DNA from: CAZYAK01 sp964403335
GTDB lineage: Bacteria > Patescibacteriota > Gracilibacteria > Peribacterales > Peribacteraceae
Assembly (NCBI GenBank): GCA_964403335.1
Contig: CAYOFI010000006.1
Coordinates: 15,907-79,906 of the forward strand
DNA: 64,000 nucleotides
Direction of reading: 5' to 3'
This document shows, piece after piece, positions 55,609 through 63,369 of this stretch. Position 1 is the stretch's first letter, and each line of letters opens with the position of its first letter. The position numbers were made by a program, and so were the translations under genes. The notes beneath the pieces are model-generated. The model saw only the letters and a list, made by a program, of their open reading frames with translations. It was not told the DNA's origin and ran no database searches.

Positions 55609-58095
55609 ATGCATCCCGCCTACGATCCCTCTTCGGCCGAGCCCAAATGGCAGAAAAAGTGGGAGACGGCGAAGGCGTATACCGTCGACTTGGCCAAGGC
55701 GAAAAAGCCGTACTACGCGATGGTGATGTTCCCGTATCCGAGCGGAGACAAATTGCACGTGGGCCACTGGTACAACTATAGCCCGGCTGACAGCTTCAAT
55801 CGGTACATGCGCATGAAAGGGCATGATGTCTTCGCGCCGATGGGGTTTGATGCGTTCGGGTTGCCCGCGGAAAACTGCGCCATCAAAACGGGCACGCCCC
55901 CTGCAGTGTCGACGGCCAAAAACGTGGAGACGATGGTCACGCAGCTCAAGCGTATCGGCTGCATGTATGACTGGGAGAAGACATTGAATACGAGTACGCC
56001 CGAGTACTACGGTTGGACGCAGTGGTTGTTCCTGCAGATGTTCAAGCATGAGTTGGCCTATAAGAAGGAGGCGCCCGTGAACTGGTGCCCGAAAGACCAG
56101 ACCGTGCTCGCCAACGAGCAGGTGCACGACGGCAAATGCGAGCGGTGCGGGACGGAGGTGATCCAGAAAAATCTGACGCAGTGGTTCTGGCAGATTACAA
56201 AATATGCCCAGCCGTTGCTGGATGGATTGGAGGATCTGGATTGGCCGGAGAAGACCAAGCTGATGCAGACGCATTGGATCGGACGCAGCGAAGGCGCCGA
56301 AGTGACGTTTGCCATCACGCTCCCCGAAGATCATCCGCGTTGGGAATCCGGCACATCGCCCACAGTCAAAGTCTTCACCACGCGCCCCGATACGCTGTTC
56401 GGTGCCACGTATATTGTGTTGGCACCGGAACATCCGCTTGTGGAGCACATCGTTTCTCCTAAACATCGGAATGAAGTGGAGCGGTATCGCATCGAGACGC
56501 GTGCGAAAACCGAAATGCAACGGACGGAGCTAAATAAGGAAAAATCCGGAGTGTTCACGGGAACGTATGTCATAAATCCTGTGACCAAGAATCCCATTCC
56601 TATTTGGATCGCGGATTACGTACTGGTGAATTACGGCACGGGAGCGATTATGGCGGTTCCGGGGCACGATGAGCGCGATCATGAATTTGCGCAGAAGCAC
56701 GGGTTGCCGATTGTGGAAGTTGTGCAACCGGACACGGATGCGGAGGACACCGAGTGTTGGACGGGCCCCGGTACGATGATCAATTCCGGATTCGTCACGG
56801 GCTTGACTACGCACGACGCGAAGAAAAAGATGATCGCATGGTTGGAAGATGAGGAGATCGGCAGGGGACTCATCAACTACCGCATCCGCGATTGGCTGGT
56901 GTCCCGCCAGCGCTATTGGGGCGCGCCGATTCCCATCGTCTACGATCCGGAAGGCAAAGCGCATCCGATCCCGGACAAACATTTGCCGTGGCTGCTCCCG
57001 ACCGATGTGGAATTCAAACCCACGGGCAAGTCGCCGCTCAGGGAATCGAAAGAATTCATCGAGCGCACGGAGAAGATTTTCGGCAAAGGTTGGACGCCGG
57101 AGTTCGATACGATGGATACATTTGTCTGTTCATCTTTCTACTATTTGAGATATTTGGCGCAAGGCGAACCAAAAACCAAAAACCAGAAACCAGCCGTTCG
57201 AGGCCCTGACGGGCCCTCAGGCCCGGAACGGGAAACCAAGTTGGTCGATCCGGAAATCGAGAGCAAGTGGATGCCGGTGGATATGTACATCGGCGGGCCG
57301 GAGCATGCGTGCATGCACTTGATCTACGCGCGGTTCGTGATGATGGCGTTGAAAGATTTTGGATGCGTCTCTCACAGTGAGCCGTTCCAGCGGTTGGTGC
57401 ACCAGGGGTTGATCACGAATAAGGGCGCCAAGATGAGCAAATCGAAGGGCAACGTAGTGAGCCCCGATGCATTCATCGACAGGCACGGGTCCGACGTGTT
57501 CCGCATGTACCTGATGTTCATGGGCCCGTTCACGGACGGCGGGGATTGGAGCGATACGGGCATTAAAGGCGTCGATCGCTTTGTGCAGCGCGCGTGGAAA
57601 ACGCTCTCCGAACCGAGCAAAAAAGTTGATCAAGAGAAAGAGCTCCAGAAAGCCGTGCATAACGCAATCAAGCGTGTGACGGAGAGCATGGAAACGCTGC
57701 ACTTCAATACGGCTATCAGCGCATTGATGGAATTGTTGAACGCCGTGGAGAAAACAGGCATCGATGCCGAGAATGCGAAAATTTTCACGCGGTTACTCTC
57801 GCCGTTGGCACCGCACTTGGCGGAAGAGCTGTGGGAAACATTGAAAGGAAAGGGGATGGTGATCGATCAAGACTGGCCGACGTTCGATCCCGCATTACTG
57901 GTCTCCGATACGATGAAAATTGTCGTACAGGTGAACGGCAAACTGCGTGGGGAACTTGTCGTTGCGTCGGATGCCAAGAAGGAAGACGTCATCGCCCAGG
58001 CGAAAGCCCTGGAGAACGTGCAGAAATTCCTGGAAGGCAAGGAGCCGAAGAAGGAGATCTACATTCAAGGGAAATTAGTCAGTCTGGTCGTGTAG
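55609..58095 (+). CDS. leuS: Leucyl-tRNA synthetase with an in-frame repeat insertion
   Basis: Class I synthetase charging tRNA-Leu, 828 residues. HIGH motif as HVGH (PYPSGDKLHVGHWYNY), KMSKS in KGAKMSKSKGNVVSPD, an editing CP1 domain (about 225-400, with TRPDTLFGATYIVLAPEH and the acidic GHDERDHEFA site), anticodon domain and a C-terminal domain. Between SSFYYLRYLAQGE and WMPVDMYIGGPEHA the chain carries about 17-20 extra residues (from KTKNQKPAV to GPSGPERE), encoded by an ACCAGAAA-word repeat and a palindrome at 57167-57229. The frame is kept, so the enzyme is probably still active. The insertion lies between the CP1 region and the KMSKS loop. Confidence 0.95.
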   Translation: MHPAYDPSSAEPKWQKKWETAKAYTVDLAKAKKPYYAMVMFPYPSGDKLHVGHWYNYSPADSFNRYMRMKGHDVFAPMGFDAFGLPAENCAIKTGTPPAVSTAKNVETMVTQLKRIGCMYDWEKTLNTSTPEYYGWTQWLFLQMFKHELAYKKEAPVNWCPKDQTVLANEQVHDGKCERCGTEVIQKNLTQWFWQITKYAQPLLDGLEDLDWPEKTKLMQTHWIGRSEGAEVTFAITLPEDHPRWESGTSPTVKVFTTRPDTLFGATYIVLAPEHPLVEHIVSPKHRNEVERYRIETRAKTEMQRTELNKEKSGVFTGTYVINPVTKNPIPIWIADYVLVNYGTGAIMAVPGHDERDHEFAQKHGLPIVEVVQPDTDAEDTECWTGPGTMINSGFVTGLTTHDAKKKMIAWLEDEEIGRGLINYRIRDWLVSRQRYWGAPIPIVYDPEGKAHPIPDKHLPWLLPTDVEFKPTGKSPLRESKEFIERTEKIFGKGWTPEFDTMDTFVCSSFYYLRYLAQGEPKTKNQKPAVRGPDGPSGPERETKLVDPEIESKWMPVDMYIGGPEHACMHLIYARFVMMALKDFGCVSHSEPFQRLVHQGLITNKGAKMSKSKGNVVSPDAFIDRHGSDVFRMYLMFMGPFTDGGDWSDTGIKGVDRFVQRAWKTLSEPSKKVDQEKELQKAVHNAIKRVTESMETLHFNTAISALMELLNAVEKTGIDAENAKIFTRLLSPLAPHLAEELWETLKGKGMVIDQDWPTFDPALLVSDTMKIVVQVNGKLRGELVVASDAKKEDVIAQAKALENVQKFLEGKEPKKEIYIQGKLVSLVV
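57167..57229. repeat. Word repeat plus palindrome inserted inside leuS
   Basis: 57167-57194 has ACCAAAAACC and AGAAACCAG words, as in intergenic copies. 57195-57229 has nested dyads GTTC..GAAC and GGCCC/GGGCC. Length keeps the leuS frame. Confidence 0.7.
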
Positions 58096-58101
58096 TCTGA
58101 A

Positions 58102-58140
58102 ATTGGCGCCTACCCTGAGCGATCGAGCGAAGCGAGGGAG
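58102..58140. repeat. REP-like palindrome after leuS
   Basis: CCCTGAGCGATCGAGCG..GCGAGGGAGTCGAAGGG type of intergenic repeat (about 58114-58149), seen in many phyla. A related unit, GTCCTGAGCGGAGACGAAGGAC, is in the rpsB leader. It separates convergent genes. Confidence 0.55.
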
Positions 58141-58159
58141 TCGAAGGGTGCCGGGGAAG

Positions 58160-58591
58160 CTAGTCAGTCTTGTGATGTGATTGTTGACTTGCTTTCACCA
58201 GACCACGAATCTCCGCGATCTTTTTAATCTTTGCTTCCAGTATCCATCGTACCAACGGATGGTCAATGACTCGCATCACCGCTTGTTTACCTGCGGCGCG
58301 CCTCAGTCCTTTGAGTTCCGTCAGAATGTCATCGTCACGTTCCAGGATGTTGCAGGCGGCAAGCTCGCGTCTGCGCTCGGCAATTTTTGCGTCCAGCTCC
58401 AGCACCGTAGTGTTTGCTCCCGTAAGCGAAGCGACATGTTCCACAACCTCATTGCGCCAGGCAGTGATGGCACGCAGGACACCGCGCCAATACTCGGCAT
58501 CGGGAATATCGTCGGTCAGCCACTTGCACCGCAGTTCATCATTTTCGAAGCGCTCTGCCGCCGCACTAACAGGTTCCTTATCGGCTTCCAT
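58160..58591 (-). CDS. Small helical protein of unknown function
   Basis: 143 residues, almost all helical and highly charged (FENDELRCKWLTDDIPDAEYW, LDAKIAERRRELAACNILERDDDILTELKGLRRAAG). No signal peptide or TM. No family recognised. The ATG at 58591 lies 8 nt after a TATATT box (58605-58600) preceded by TG, a leaderless-type promoter. Divergent from the 78-residue gene. Confidence 0.55.
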   Translation of the reverse strand: MEADKEPVSAAAERFENDELRCKWLTDDIPDAEYWRGVLRAITAWRNEVVEHVASLTGANTTVLELDAKIAERRRELAACNILERDDDILTELKGLRRAAGKQAVMRVIDHPLVRWILEAKIKKIAEIRGLVKASQQSHHKTD

Positions 58592-58671
58592 GCATTGCCA
58601 ATATACAAGATTGATGTCTGTTAAACGAATAATTTGCTGATGAATACATCCGTCGATACTGTCTGTGCCCT

Positions 58672-58908
58672 ATGCAAACGCCCAACAGCATCGAAGCAGT
58701 CACTCTTGAGGCCTTTTCTATTGCATCAGCCGATGCCGGCACGACAACGCCCGCTCTGCTGTTTGCAGATAATCGCCACGCGTATCGGTGCGTCTTTGCG
58801 ATCATCGATCAGGCGACAGAGGGGCGACTCAGCCAGCGATATGCTCCGGAAGGATTCTATTTCCGTCCCATCGCAGATTTACTGGCTGCCGCGAAGGAAA
58901 ATAGTTGA
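58672..58908 (+). CDS. Small protein of unknown function
   Basis: 78 residues (QTPNSIEAVTLEAFSIASAD at the start; GRLSQRYAPEGFYFRPIADL near the end). Soluble, weakly acidic, no recognised domain. It ends inside a perfect 23-nt palindrome. It could be a small regulator or not a gene at all; the open frame is clean and lies between two promoters. Confidence 0.4.
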   Translation: MQTPNSIEAVTLEAFSIASADAGTTTPALLFADNRHAYRCVFAIIDQATEGRLSQRYAPEGFYFRPIADLLAAAKENS

Positions 58909-58926
58909 ACAAATTATTTGTTCAAC
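58904..58926. repeat. Perfect 23-nt palindrome
   Basis: GTTGAACAAAT-T-ATTTGTTCAAC overlaps the stop codon of the 78-residue gene and lies 61 nt upstream of the methyltransferase start. It may be a terminator without a T-run or an operator. Confidence 0.6.
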
Positions 58927-58986
58927 TTACCCCAAATAGGGGATTGGTTCTTGCTGTATCAGGCCGCAGCTGATGCAATAGCCGTA

Positions 58987-60432
58987 ATGTCTCCCTCGTC
59001 ACCACCTGGTTTCGCCGCCTTCGATCGCTACGCATCTTTCACGGACCTCGCCGCTCTGAATGAATTCAGCGCGAAGGGTCTGCGCAAAAGTGTGCGTGTG
59101 AATACGCTTAAGACCACGGTCGACGCCGTGCGAAAGTGGGGAGAAGAGAAAGGCTGGCAGATGGAGAATGTGCCGTGGTGCCCGCAGGCGTTTTTTATCG
59201 ATCGCGAGGATCGGTCGGTCGCATTGGGAAAAGATCTACTGCATCTGCTCGGTCACGTGTACATGCAGGAAGCCGCAAGCATGCTGCCCGCCGAACTTCT
59301 GGACCCGCAGCCGGGGGAAATGATTTTGGATATGAGCGCGGCACCGGGAAGTAAAAGTACGCAGATGGCCGCGCGCATGCAGGGCAGGGGAGTCTTGTTG
59401 TGCAACGACGTCCAAGAAAAAAGATTATGGACACTCAAGAGTTCGCTCTATCGCGCGGGTGTCACGAATGCCGTCGTCACAAAAAAAGTCGGGCAATGGT
59501 TTGCGCGGCACATGACGGAGAAGTTTGACCGTGTGCTCTGCGATGCGCCGTGCACGGCGCAGGGGACGATCCGGAAAGACAGCGATGCGTTGACGTACTG
59601 CTCGATGGAAAACATCGGCAAGATGGCGAGATTGCAGCGAGAGCTCCTGGAATCCGCGATCGATGCCGCCAAAGTCGGCGGAAGAATCGTGTACTCGACG
59701 TGCACGCTCGCCCCGGAGGAAAATGAGGAAGTCGTTCGGTCGCTGCTTCAAAAATTTGAAGGCAAGCTCGAAGTCGTCGATGTGGTCACCTCCGGCGATC
59801 CGCGATTCACCATGCTCGATCGCGCACGCGATGACTCTTTGATCGTCCAAGAAAAATCCGGCATGGGAACAGCAATGCCGTTGCTGCGCTTCTGGCCCCA
59901 GACCTACGATACGGAAGGATTCTTCTGCGCTGTGCTCCAGAAAACGGCGACCACGCGTCACCCTTCGCGGATGGATGCCGTGCGGCCGCAAGAAGAAGAG
60001 GTGCTGCGCATCCGTCAGAAAGAATATTCCGGCGTGCTCACCAAAGTGTACGGGACGGATTTTTTGCAGGAGACGGACTGCCTGTACCAGCGCGGCGAGC
60101 AATTGTTGGTTTCCACCAAAGAAATCGCAGAACTTCGGTTGCCTGTGCAGGATTACGCGCTCGGACTCCCATTCGCCCTCAAAGTCGACGACAACCGTTT
60201 GCGCCTGATCCACGAGACGGCGACCTTGCGCGGCCACTGGGCGACGAAGGGAACATTCGTGATCGACGATACGATCCTGAATCTGTTTCTGGATGGCAAA
60301 GATGCGACGTGTGATCCCGATCTGCGCGGTGATGTCATTCTCCTGTACCGCGGCATTCCCATCGGTATGGCGTTGGCCAAAGAGGGGAAGTTGAAGAACA
60401 GATTGCCGAGGTGGATTGTGCAGAAAAGCTGA
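58987..60432 (+). CDS. NSUN/RsmF-family RNA cytosine-5 methyltransferase
   Basis: 481 residues from the ATG at 58987, close to E. coli RsmF (479), which supports this start over 58918. The SAM-binding motif is ILDMSAAPGSKSTQMAARM; the two catalytic cysteines are in CDAPCTAQGTIRKD and VYSTCTLAPEENEE. A C-terminal region (about 310-481) resembles the RsmF PUA-like extension (FALKVDDNRLRLIHETATLRG). It probably makes m5C in 16S rRNA; the exact position is not known. Confidence 0.88.
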   Translation: MSPSSPPGFAAFDRYASFTDLAALNEFSAKGLRKSVRVNTLKTTVDAVRKWGEEKGWQMENVPWCPQAFFIDREDRSVALGKDLLHLLGHVYMQEAASMLPAELLDPQPGEMILDMSAAPGSKSTQMAARMQGRGVLLCNDVQEKRLWTLKSSLYRAGVTNAVVTKKVGQWFARHMTEKFDRVLCDAPCTAQGTIRKDSDALTYCSMENIGKMARLQRELLESAIDAAKVGGRIVYSTCTLAPEENEEVVRSLLQKFEGKLEVVDVVTSGDPRFTMLDRARDDSLIVQEKSGMGTAMPLLRFWPQTYDTEGFFCAVLQKTATTRHPSRMDAVRPQEEEVLRIRQKEYSGVLTKVYGTDFLQETDCLYQRGEQLLVSTKEIAELRLPVQDYALGLPFALKVDDNRLRLIHETATLRGHWATKGTFVIDDTILNLFLDGKDATCDPDLRGDVILLYRGIPIGMALAKEGKLKNRLPRWIVQKS

Positions 60433-60469
60433 GTTTGCAGGAGAAGTCCCGAGCGGAGCAGAGGAATTA

Positions 60470-60638
60470 TGTGTTGTTCAAAAAAGAAACACCTAATTTG
60501 ACTTTTGGTGTTTGTGTTCAAAATTCGACTCCAAACAGCGTTGTTGATGTGAACAGAACCGCAAGAATAAGCCAAATAGTTGACCTTCGGCCGAAAATCC
60601 GAAGAATGGCGGCACTTCTTTCCCGTTCCATTTCTTTC
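60470..60638 (+). promoter_or_regulatory. Conserved upstream element, copy 1
   Basis: Collinear with 60925-61087. Shared blocks: TGTGTTGTtCAAAAAAG, then a GTGTTTC-like block, TTGATnTGAACAG, AGCCAAATAnTTGACCT, and a pyrimidine-rich end. It precedes the first of two paired small genes. Confidence 0.6.
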
Positions 60639-60920
60639 ATGTCCGAGACCGCATCAAGTTCCGTAGACGGCACGCGTATCGAATTTATGGCTGCCAGCGT
60701 CATTCATACCGCGAATGACGTGAAGAAGGATGCTGCAAAAGCGGATTTTATCGGTGTTGTGCCGTTGTTGGCATACCAATTGTGTGATGCAGGACGGCAT
60801 CTTTTTTTCTCGCTGTTGCAAGCTGCCGTGCATGATCCGGTGCGGGAACTCAGCGATGAAGGCAGGTGTGCGATTCAACGCGCGCTGACCCTGGCGTTTG
60901 CAACCGATGCTGCGGCGTGA
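60639..60920 (+). CDS. Small helical protein, first gene of a tandem duplication
   Basis: 93 residues from ATG 60639 (SETASSSVDGTRIEFM...). The start is chosen by analogy with the second copy, where a matching pyrimidine-rich stretch precedes the ATG; an in-frame ATG at 60606 is an alternative. All-helical, with two hydrophobic stretches (ADFIGVVPLLAYQLCDAG, CAIQRALTLAFATDAA) too polar to be clear TM segments. Function unknown. Upstream DNA is a tandem copy of that before the next gene, and the proteins are weakly alike. Confidence 0.5.
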   Translation: MSETASSSVDGTRIEFMAASVIHTANDVKKDAAKADFIGVVPLLAYQLCDAGRHLFFSLLQAAVHDPVRELSDEGRCAIQRALTLAFATDAAA

Positions 60921-60924
60921 GATT

Positions 60925-61087
60925 TGTGTTGTACAAAAAAGTAACAATACATTCATCCTGGAGTGTTTCTCCACGGATTTATTGCAGAGAAACATGTTCT
61001 TGATTTGAACAGCATGGCAGAAGTGAGCCAAATATTTGACCTGATGTGAGAAATTGCGAAAATCGTGCATCTTTTTCCTCCACTTCT
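60925..61087 (+). promoter_or_regulatory. Conserved upstream element, copy 2
   Basis: Second copy of the element at 60470-60638 with the same blocks at the same spacing (TGTGTTG to GAACAG is 81 nt in copy 1 and 82 nt here). Confidence 0.6.
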
Positions 61088-61498
61088 ATGGGTTTCCAAT
61101 CTCCTACACCCGGTCCCGAGGCAGCTGCACGTTTGAAGGGTGATATTCTTGAGGCGGTTGTGTATATGCCCGAAGCGGAGACGGGCAAGCAAGATGAAGC
61201 TGCCGTGTCGGGATTGCAAGAAGCAGTTTTGTATCTGGTGGAACAGGCATTGCAGTCTTTGGCGCCAAAGGACGGACAATATACAGATGAGGAAGCGCGG
61301 GAATTTGCGGGCAGAGACAGAAAAAACAGGACAAGTTTTTTAGTGGCTCTTTTGCCGTCAGAGCACGGCAACAAAGTGCAGGCCCTTGTGGAGAAAGACA
61401 TTCATTTTTCCATGGAATCTTTCCGGAGCACCATTATCGGAATATGTCTCAATATCATGCGTAGCGCGGTACGAAACGCGGGTAGTTCGGCGGCGTGA
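61088..61498 (+). CDS. Small helical protein, second gene of a tandem duplication
   Basis: 136 residues from ATG 61088 (GFQSPTPGPEAAARLKGDIL). Acidic, helical; AAVSGLQEAVLYLVEQALQSL aligns loosely with ADFIGVVPLLAYQLCDAGRHL of the first gene, and REFAGRDRKNRTSFLVALL with RELSDEGRCAIQRALTLAF. A C-terminal extension (about 95-136) is not in the first copy. No family recognised. It ends 21 nt before dnaG, in front of the dnaG promoter. Confidence 0.5.
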   Translation: MGFQSPTPGPEAAARLKGDILEAVVYMPEAETGKQDEAAVSGLQEAVLYLVEQALQSLAPKDGQYTDEEAREFAGRDRKNRTSFLVALLPSEHGNKVQALVEKDIHFSMESFRSTIIGICLNIMRSAVRNAGSSAA

Positions 61499-61502
61499 TA
61501 GC

Positions 61503-61510
61503 TGTATACT
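61503..61510 (+). promoter_or_regulatory. -10 box (TG-TATACT) of leaderless type (dnaG)
   Basis: TATACT preceded by TG, ending 9 nt before the ATG at 61520. Confidence 0.55.
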
Positions 61511-61519
61511 CGTCCTCCC

Positions 61520-63277
61520 ATGGACTCCGTTGCCGCCATCAAAGCGCGTTTGCCGATTGAAGAATTGGTCGGACGGTATTGCGCGCTGCAGAAAAAAGGC
61601 CGGAACTTCGTGTGTCTGTGTCCGTTCCACAACGATTCGCGGCCAAGCTTTCTCGTCTCGCCCGATAAAGGGATCGCGTACTGTTTTGCGTGCCAGACGG
61701 GCGGGGACATTTTCAGTTTCTATCAAGCCATTGAAGGAGTCGACTTTCCGCAGGCGCTCAAAGAGCTGGCTGAACGCGCGGGAGTCACGTTGGAACAGAA
61801 AACCGGGCCGGCCGGTCCCAAAAAAGATGAGAAGGAGCGGGCGCGCGAGTGTTTGAGTGCGGCGCTCGATTTTTACAGGTCACAGTTACAGGCCTCTGAA
61901 GGCACACGAGCCTATCTGGCAAAACGCGCCGTGCCTCCCGAGCAGGTTGCGGAGTTTGAAGTGGGTTTCGCCCCGGATTCATTTTCTGCAACCTATGAAC
62001 ATCTGCTCAAAGCAGGGTTCAGTCGCAAAGAAATTCTGGCGGCGGGGATCGGCGTCCAAAAAGAACTGCATGAGGAGCGCATCTACGATCGCTTCCGCAA
62101 CCGTTTGATGTTTCCCATCCATGATGCGCAAGGCGCGATTGTGGGATTCGGGGGACGGACAATGGGTAATGATGATGCCAAGTACGTAAATTCGTCGGAT
62201 GGGATTCTGTTTCATAAGAGCAACGTGTTGTACGGAATGCATCACGCGCGCGAGGCGATCCGCTCCACGAAAAATGTTTTGCTTGTCGAAGGGTACTTCG
62301 ATGTGTTGGCTTGTCACCAAGCGGGCGCAAAGAACGCAGTGGCGACCTGCGGGACGGCGCTCACACCCGAGCACGTCAAATTGCTCCGTCGCTACGCGGA
62401 GAGCGTGACGCTCTGTATGGATCAGGATCGCGCGGGCCAGGATGCGATGGAGCGCGCGTTTCCGTTGCTCGCCACGGGCGGGCTCGATGTACGGGCCATC
62501 GTCTTACCCGGAAAAGACCCGAGCGATGCGCTGGTGGCCGATGCGGAGAACTTGAAGCAGCTGCTCGCAGCTCCCGCGAAGCCATACCTGGAGACGGTGC
62601 TGGATGGTTTGCGGCAATTGGACTTGGAGAACCCGCAGGTGAAACGCGATGCGCTCCAGAAAGTATTGCGGTTGGTGGGCGTGCTGCCGTCCGCGGTAGA
62701 GCGTATGGACTACATCGCCAAGGCGGGGGCGATGTTCGGGATGGTGGAGAGCGAAGTGGCGCAGGAATTGCTCCTGATCACGGAGAATGCCGCGGTGCCC
62801 GGAGCCGCCGCGCGAACGTCGCGCGTCCAAAAAGCTCCCACGCCCAAACAGGAATTCTCCGCAGTTGAAATCACGCTCGGCATGTTCCTGTCGTATCCCA
62901 CGTTGCTTCACCTCCTCGATGAATTGATTCCGCCGCAGGACGGGTTTACCGCGGCTTTGTATGCGGCGTTGAAAGCCGTCCCTGATCTCCGGTCATTCGC
63001 GGTGGATCTGCTGGATCTTCCCGGCGAACATCGCGTCCGCGTGTCGGTCTTACACTTGTTCTGTGAAGAAAACGGATTTACGGGTTGGTCGGAAACCATG
63101 GCCATCCGGGAGATCCGTAAAAACTGCCAGAGCGCCAACAGAGAGATGCTCCGAAGCAAGCAGGAAGAGATCACCAGGAGGCTGGTCTTGGCTCGCAGAG
63201 AGCATCAGGCGGGGGAGGAGGCGATATTGAACGCGGAGTACCTGGAAGTATTAAAGTTGATGCACAAGGCGGGATAG
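61520..63277 (+). CDS. dnaG: DNA primase
   Basis: Makes RNA primers for replication, 585 residues. The CHC2 zinc finger is at the N-terminus (CPFHNDSRPSFLVSPDKGIAYCFAC; Cys, His, Cys, Cys ligands). The catalytic core includes RFRNRLMFPIHDAQGAIVGFGGR and the TOPRIM segments LVEGYFDVLA and CMDQDRAGQDAM. The C-terminal helicase-binding region (about 430-585) is less conserved. It is followed at 93 nt by rpoD, keeping the dnaG-rpoD pairing of the macromolecular synthesis operon without rpsU. Confidence 0.93.
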   Translation: MDSVAAIKARLPIEELVGRYCALQKKGRNFVCLCPFHNDSRPSFLVSPDKGIAYCFACQTGGDIFSFYQAIEGVDFPQALKELAERAGVTLEQKTGPAGPKKDEKERARECLSAALDFYRSQLQASEGTRAYLAKRAVPPEQVAEFEVGFAPDSFSATYEHLLKAGFSRKEILAAGIGVQKELHEERIYDRFRNRLMFPIHDAQGAIVGFGGRTMGNDDAKYVNSSDGILFHKSNVLYGMHHAREAIRSTKNVLLVEGYFDVLACHQAGAKNAVATCGTALTPEHVKLLRRYAESVTLCMDQDRAGQDAMERAFPLLATGGLDVRAIVLPGKDPSDALVADAENLKQLLAAPAKPYLETVLDGLRQLDLENPQVKRDALQKVLRLVGVLPSAVERMDYIAKAGAMFGMVESEVAQELLLITENAAVPGAAARTSRVQKAPTPKQEFSAVEITLGMFLSYPTLLHLLDELIPPQDGFTAALYAALKAVPDLRSFAVDLLDLPGEHRVRVSVLHLFCEENGFTGWSETMAIREIRKNCQSANREMLRSKQEEITRRLVLARREHQAGEEAILNAEYLEVLKLMHKAG

Positions 63278-63336
63278 CAAGAAATACGCATCTTTCCCTT
63301 CCCCCGACGCCATTCTTTGGTACTCTGATAGTGATA

Positions 63337-63352
63337 GGGGTGCTCTACCCCC
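63337..63352 (+). promoter_or_regulatory. Hairpin in the rpoD leader
   Basis: GGGGT-GCTCT-ACCCC, 18 nt before the rpoD start, after a TGATAGTGAT stretch that could be a -10 box. It may be a partial terminator after dnaG or part of the rpoD 5' leader. Confidence 0.4.
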
Positions 63353-63369
63353 GCCTTTACCCTGTTTTC

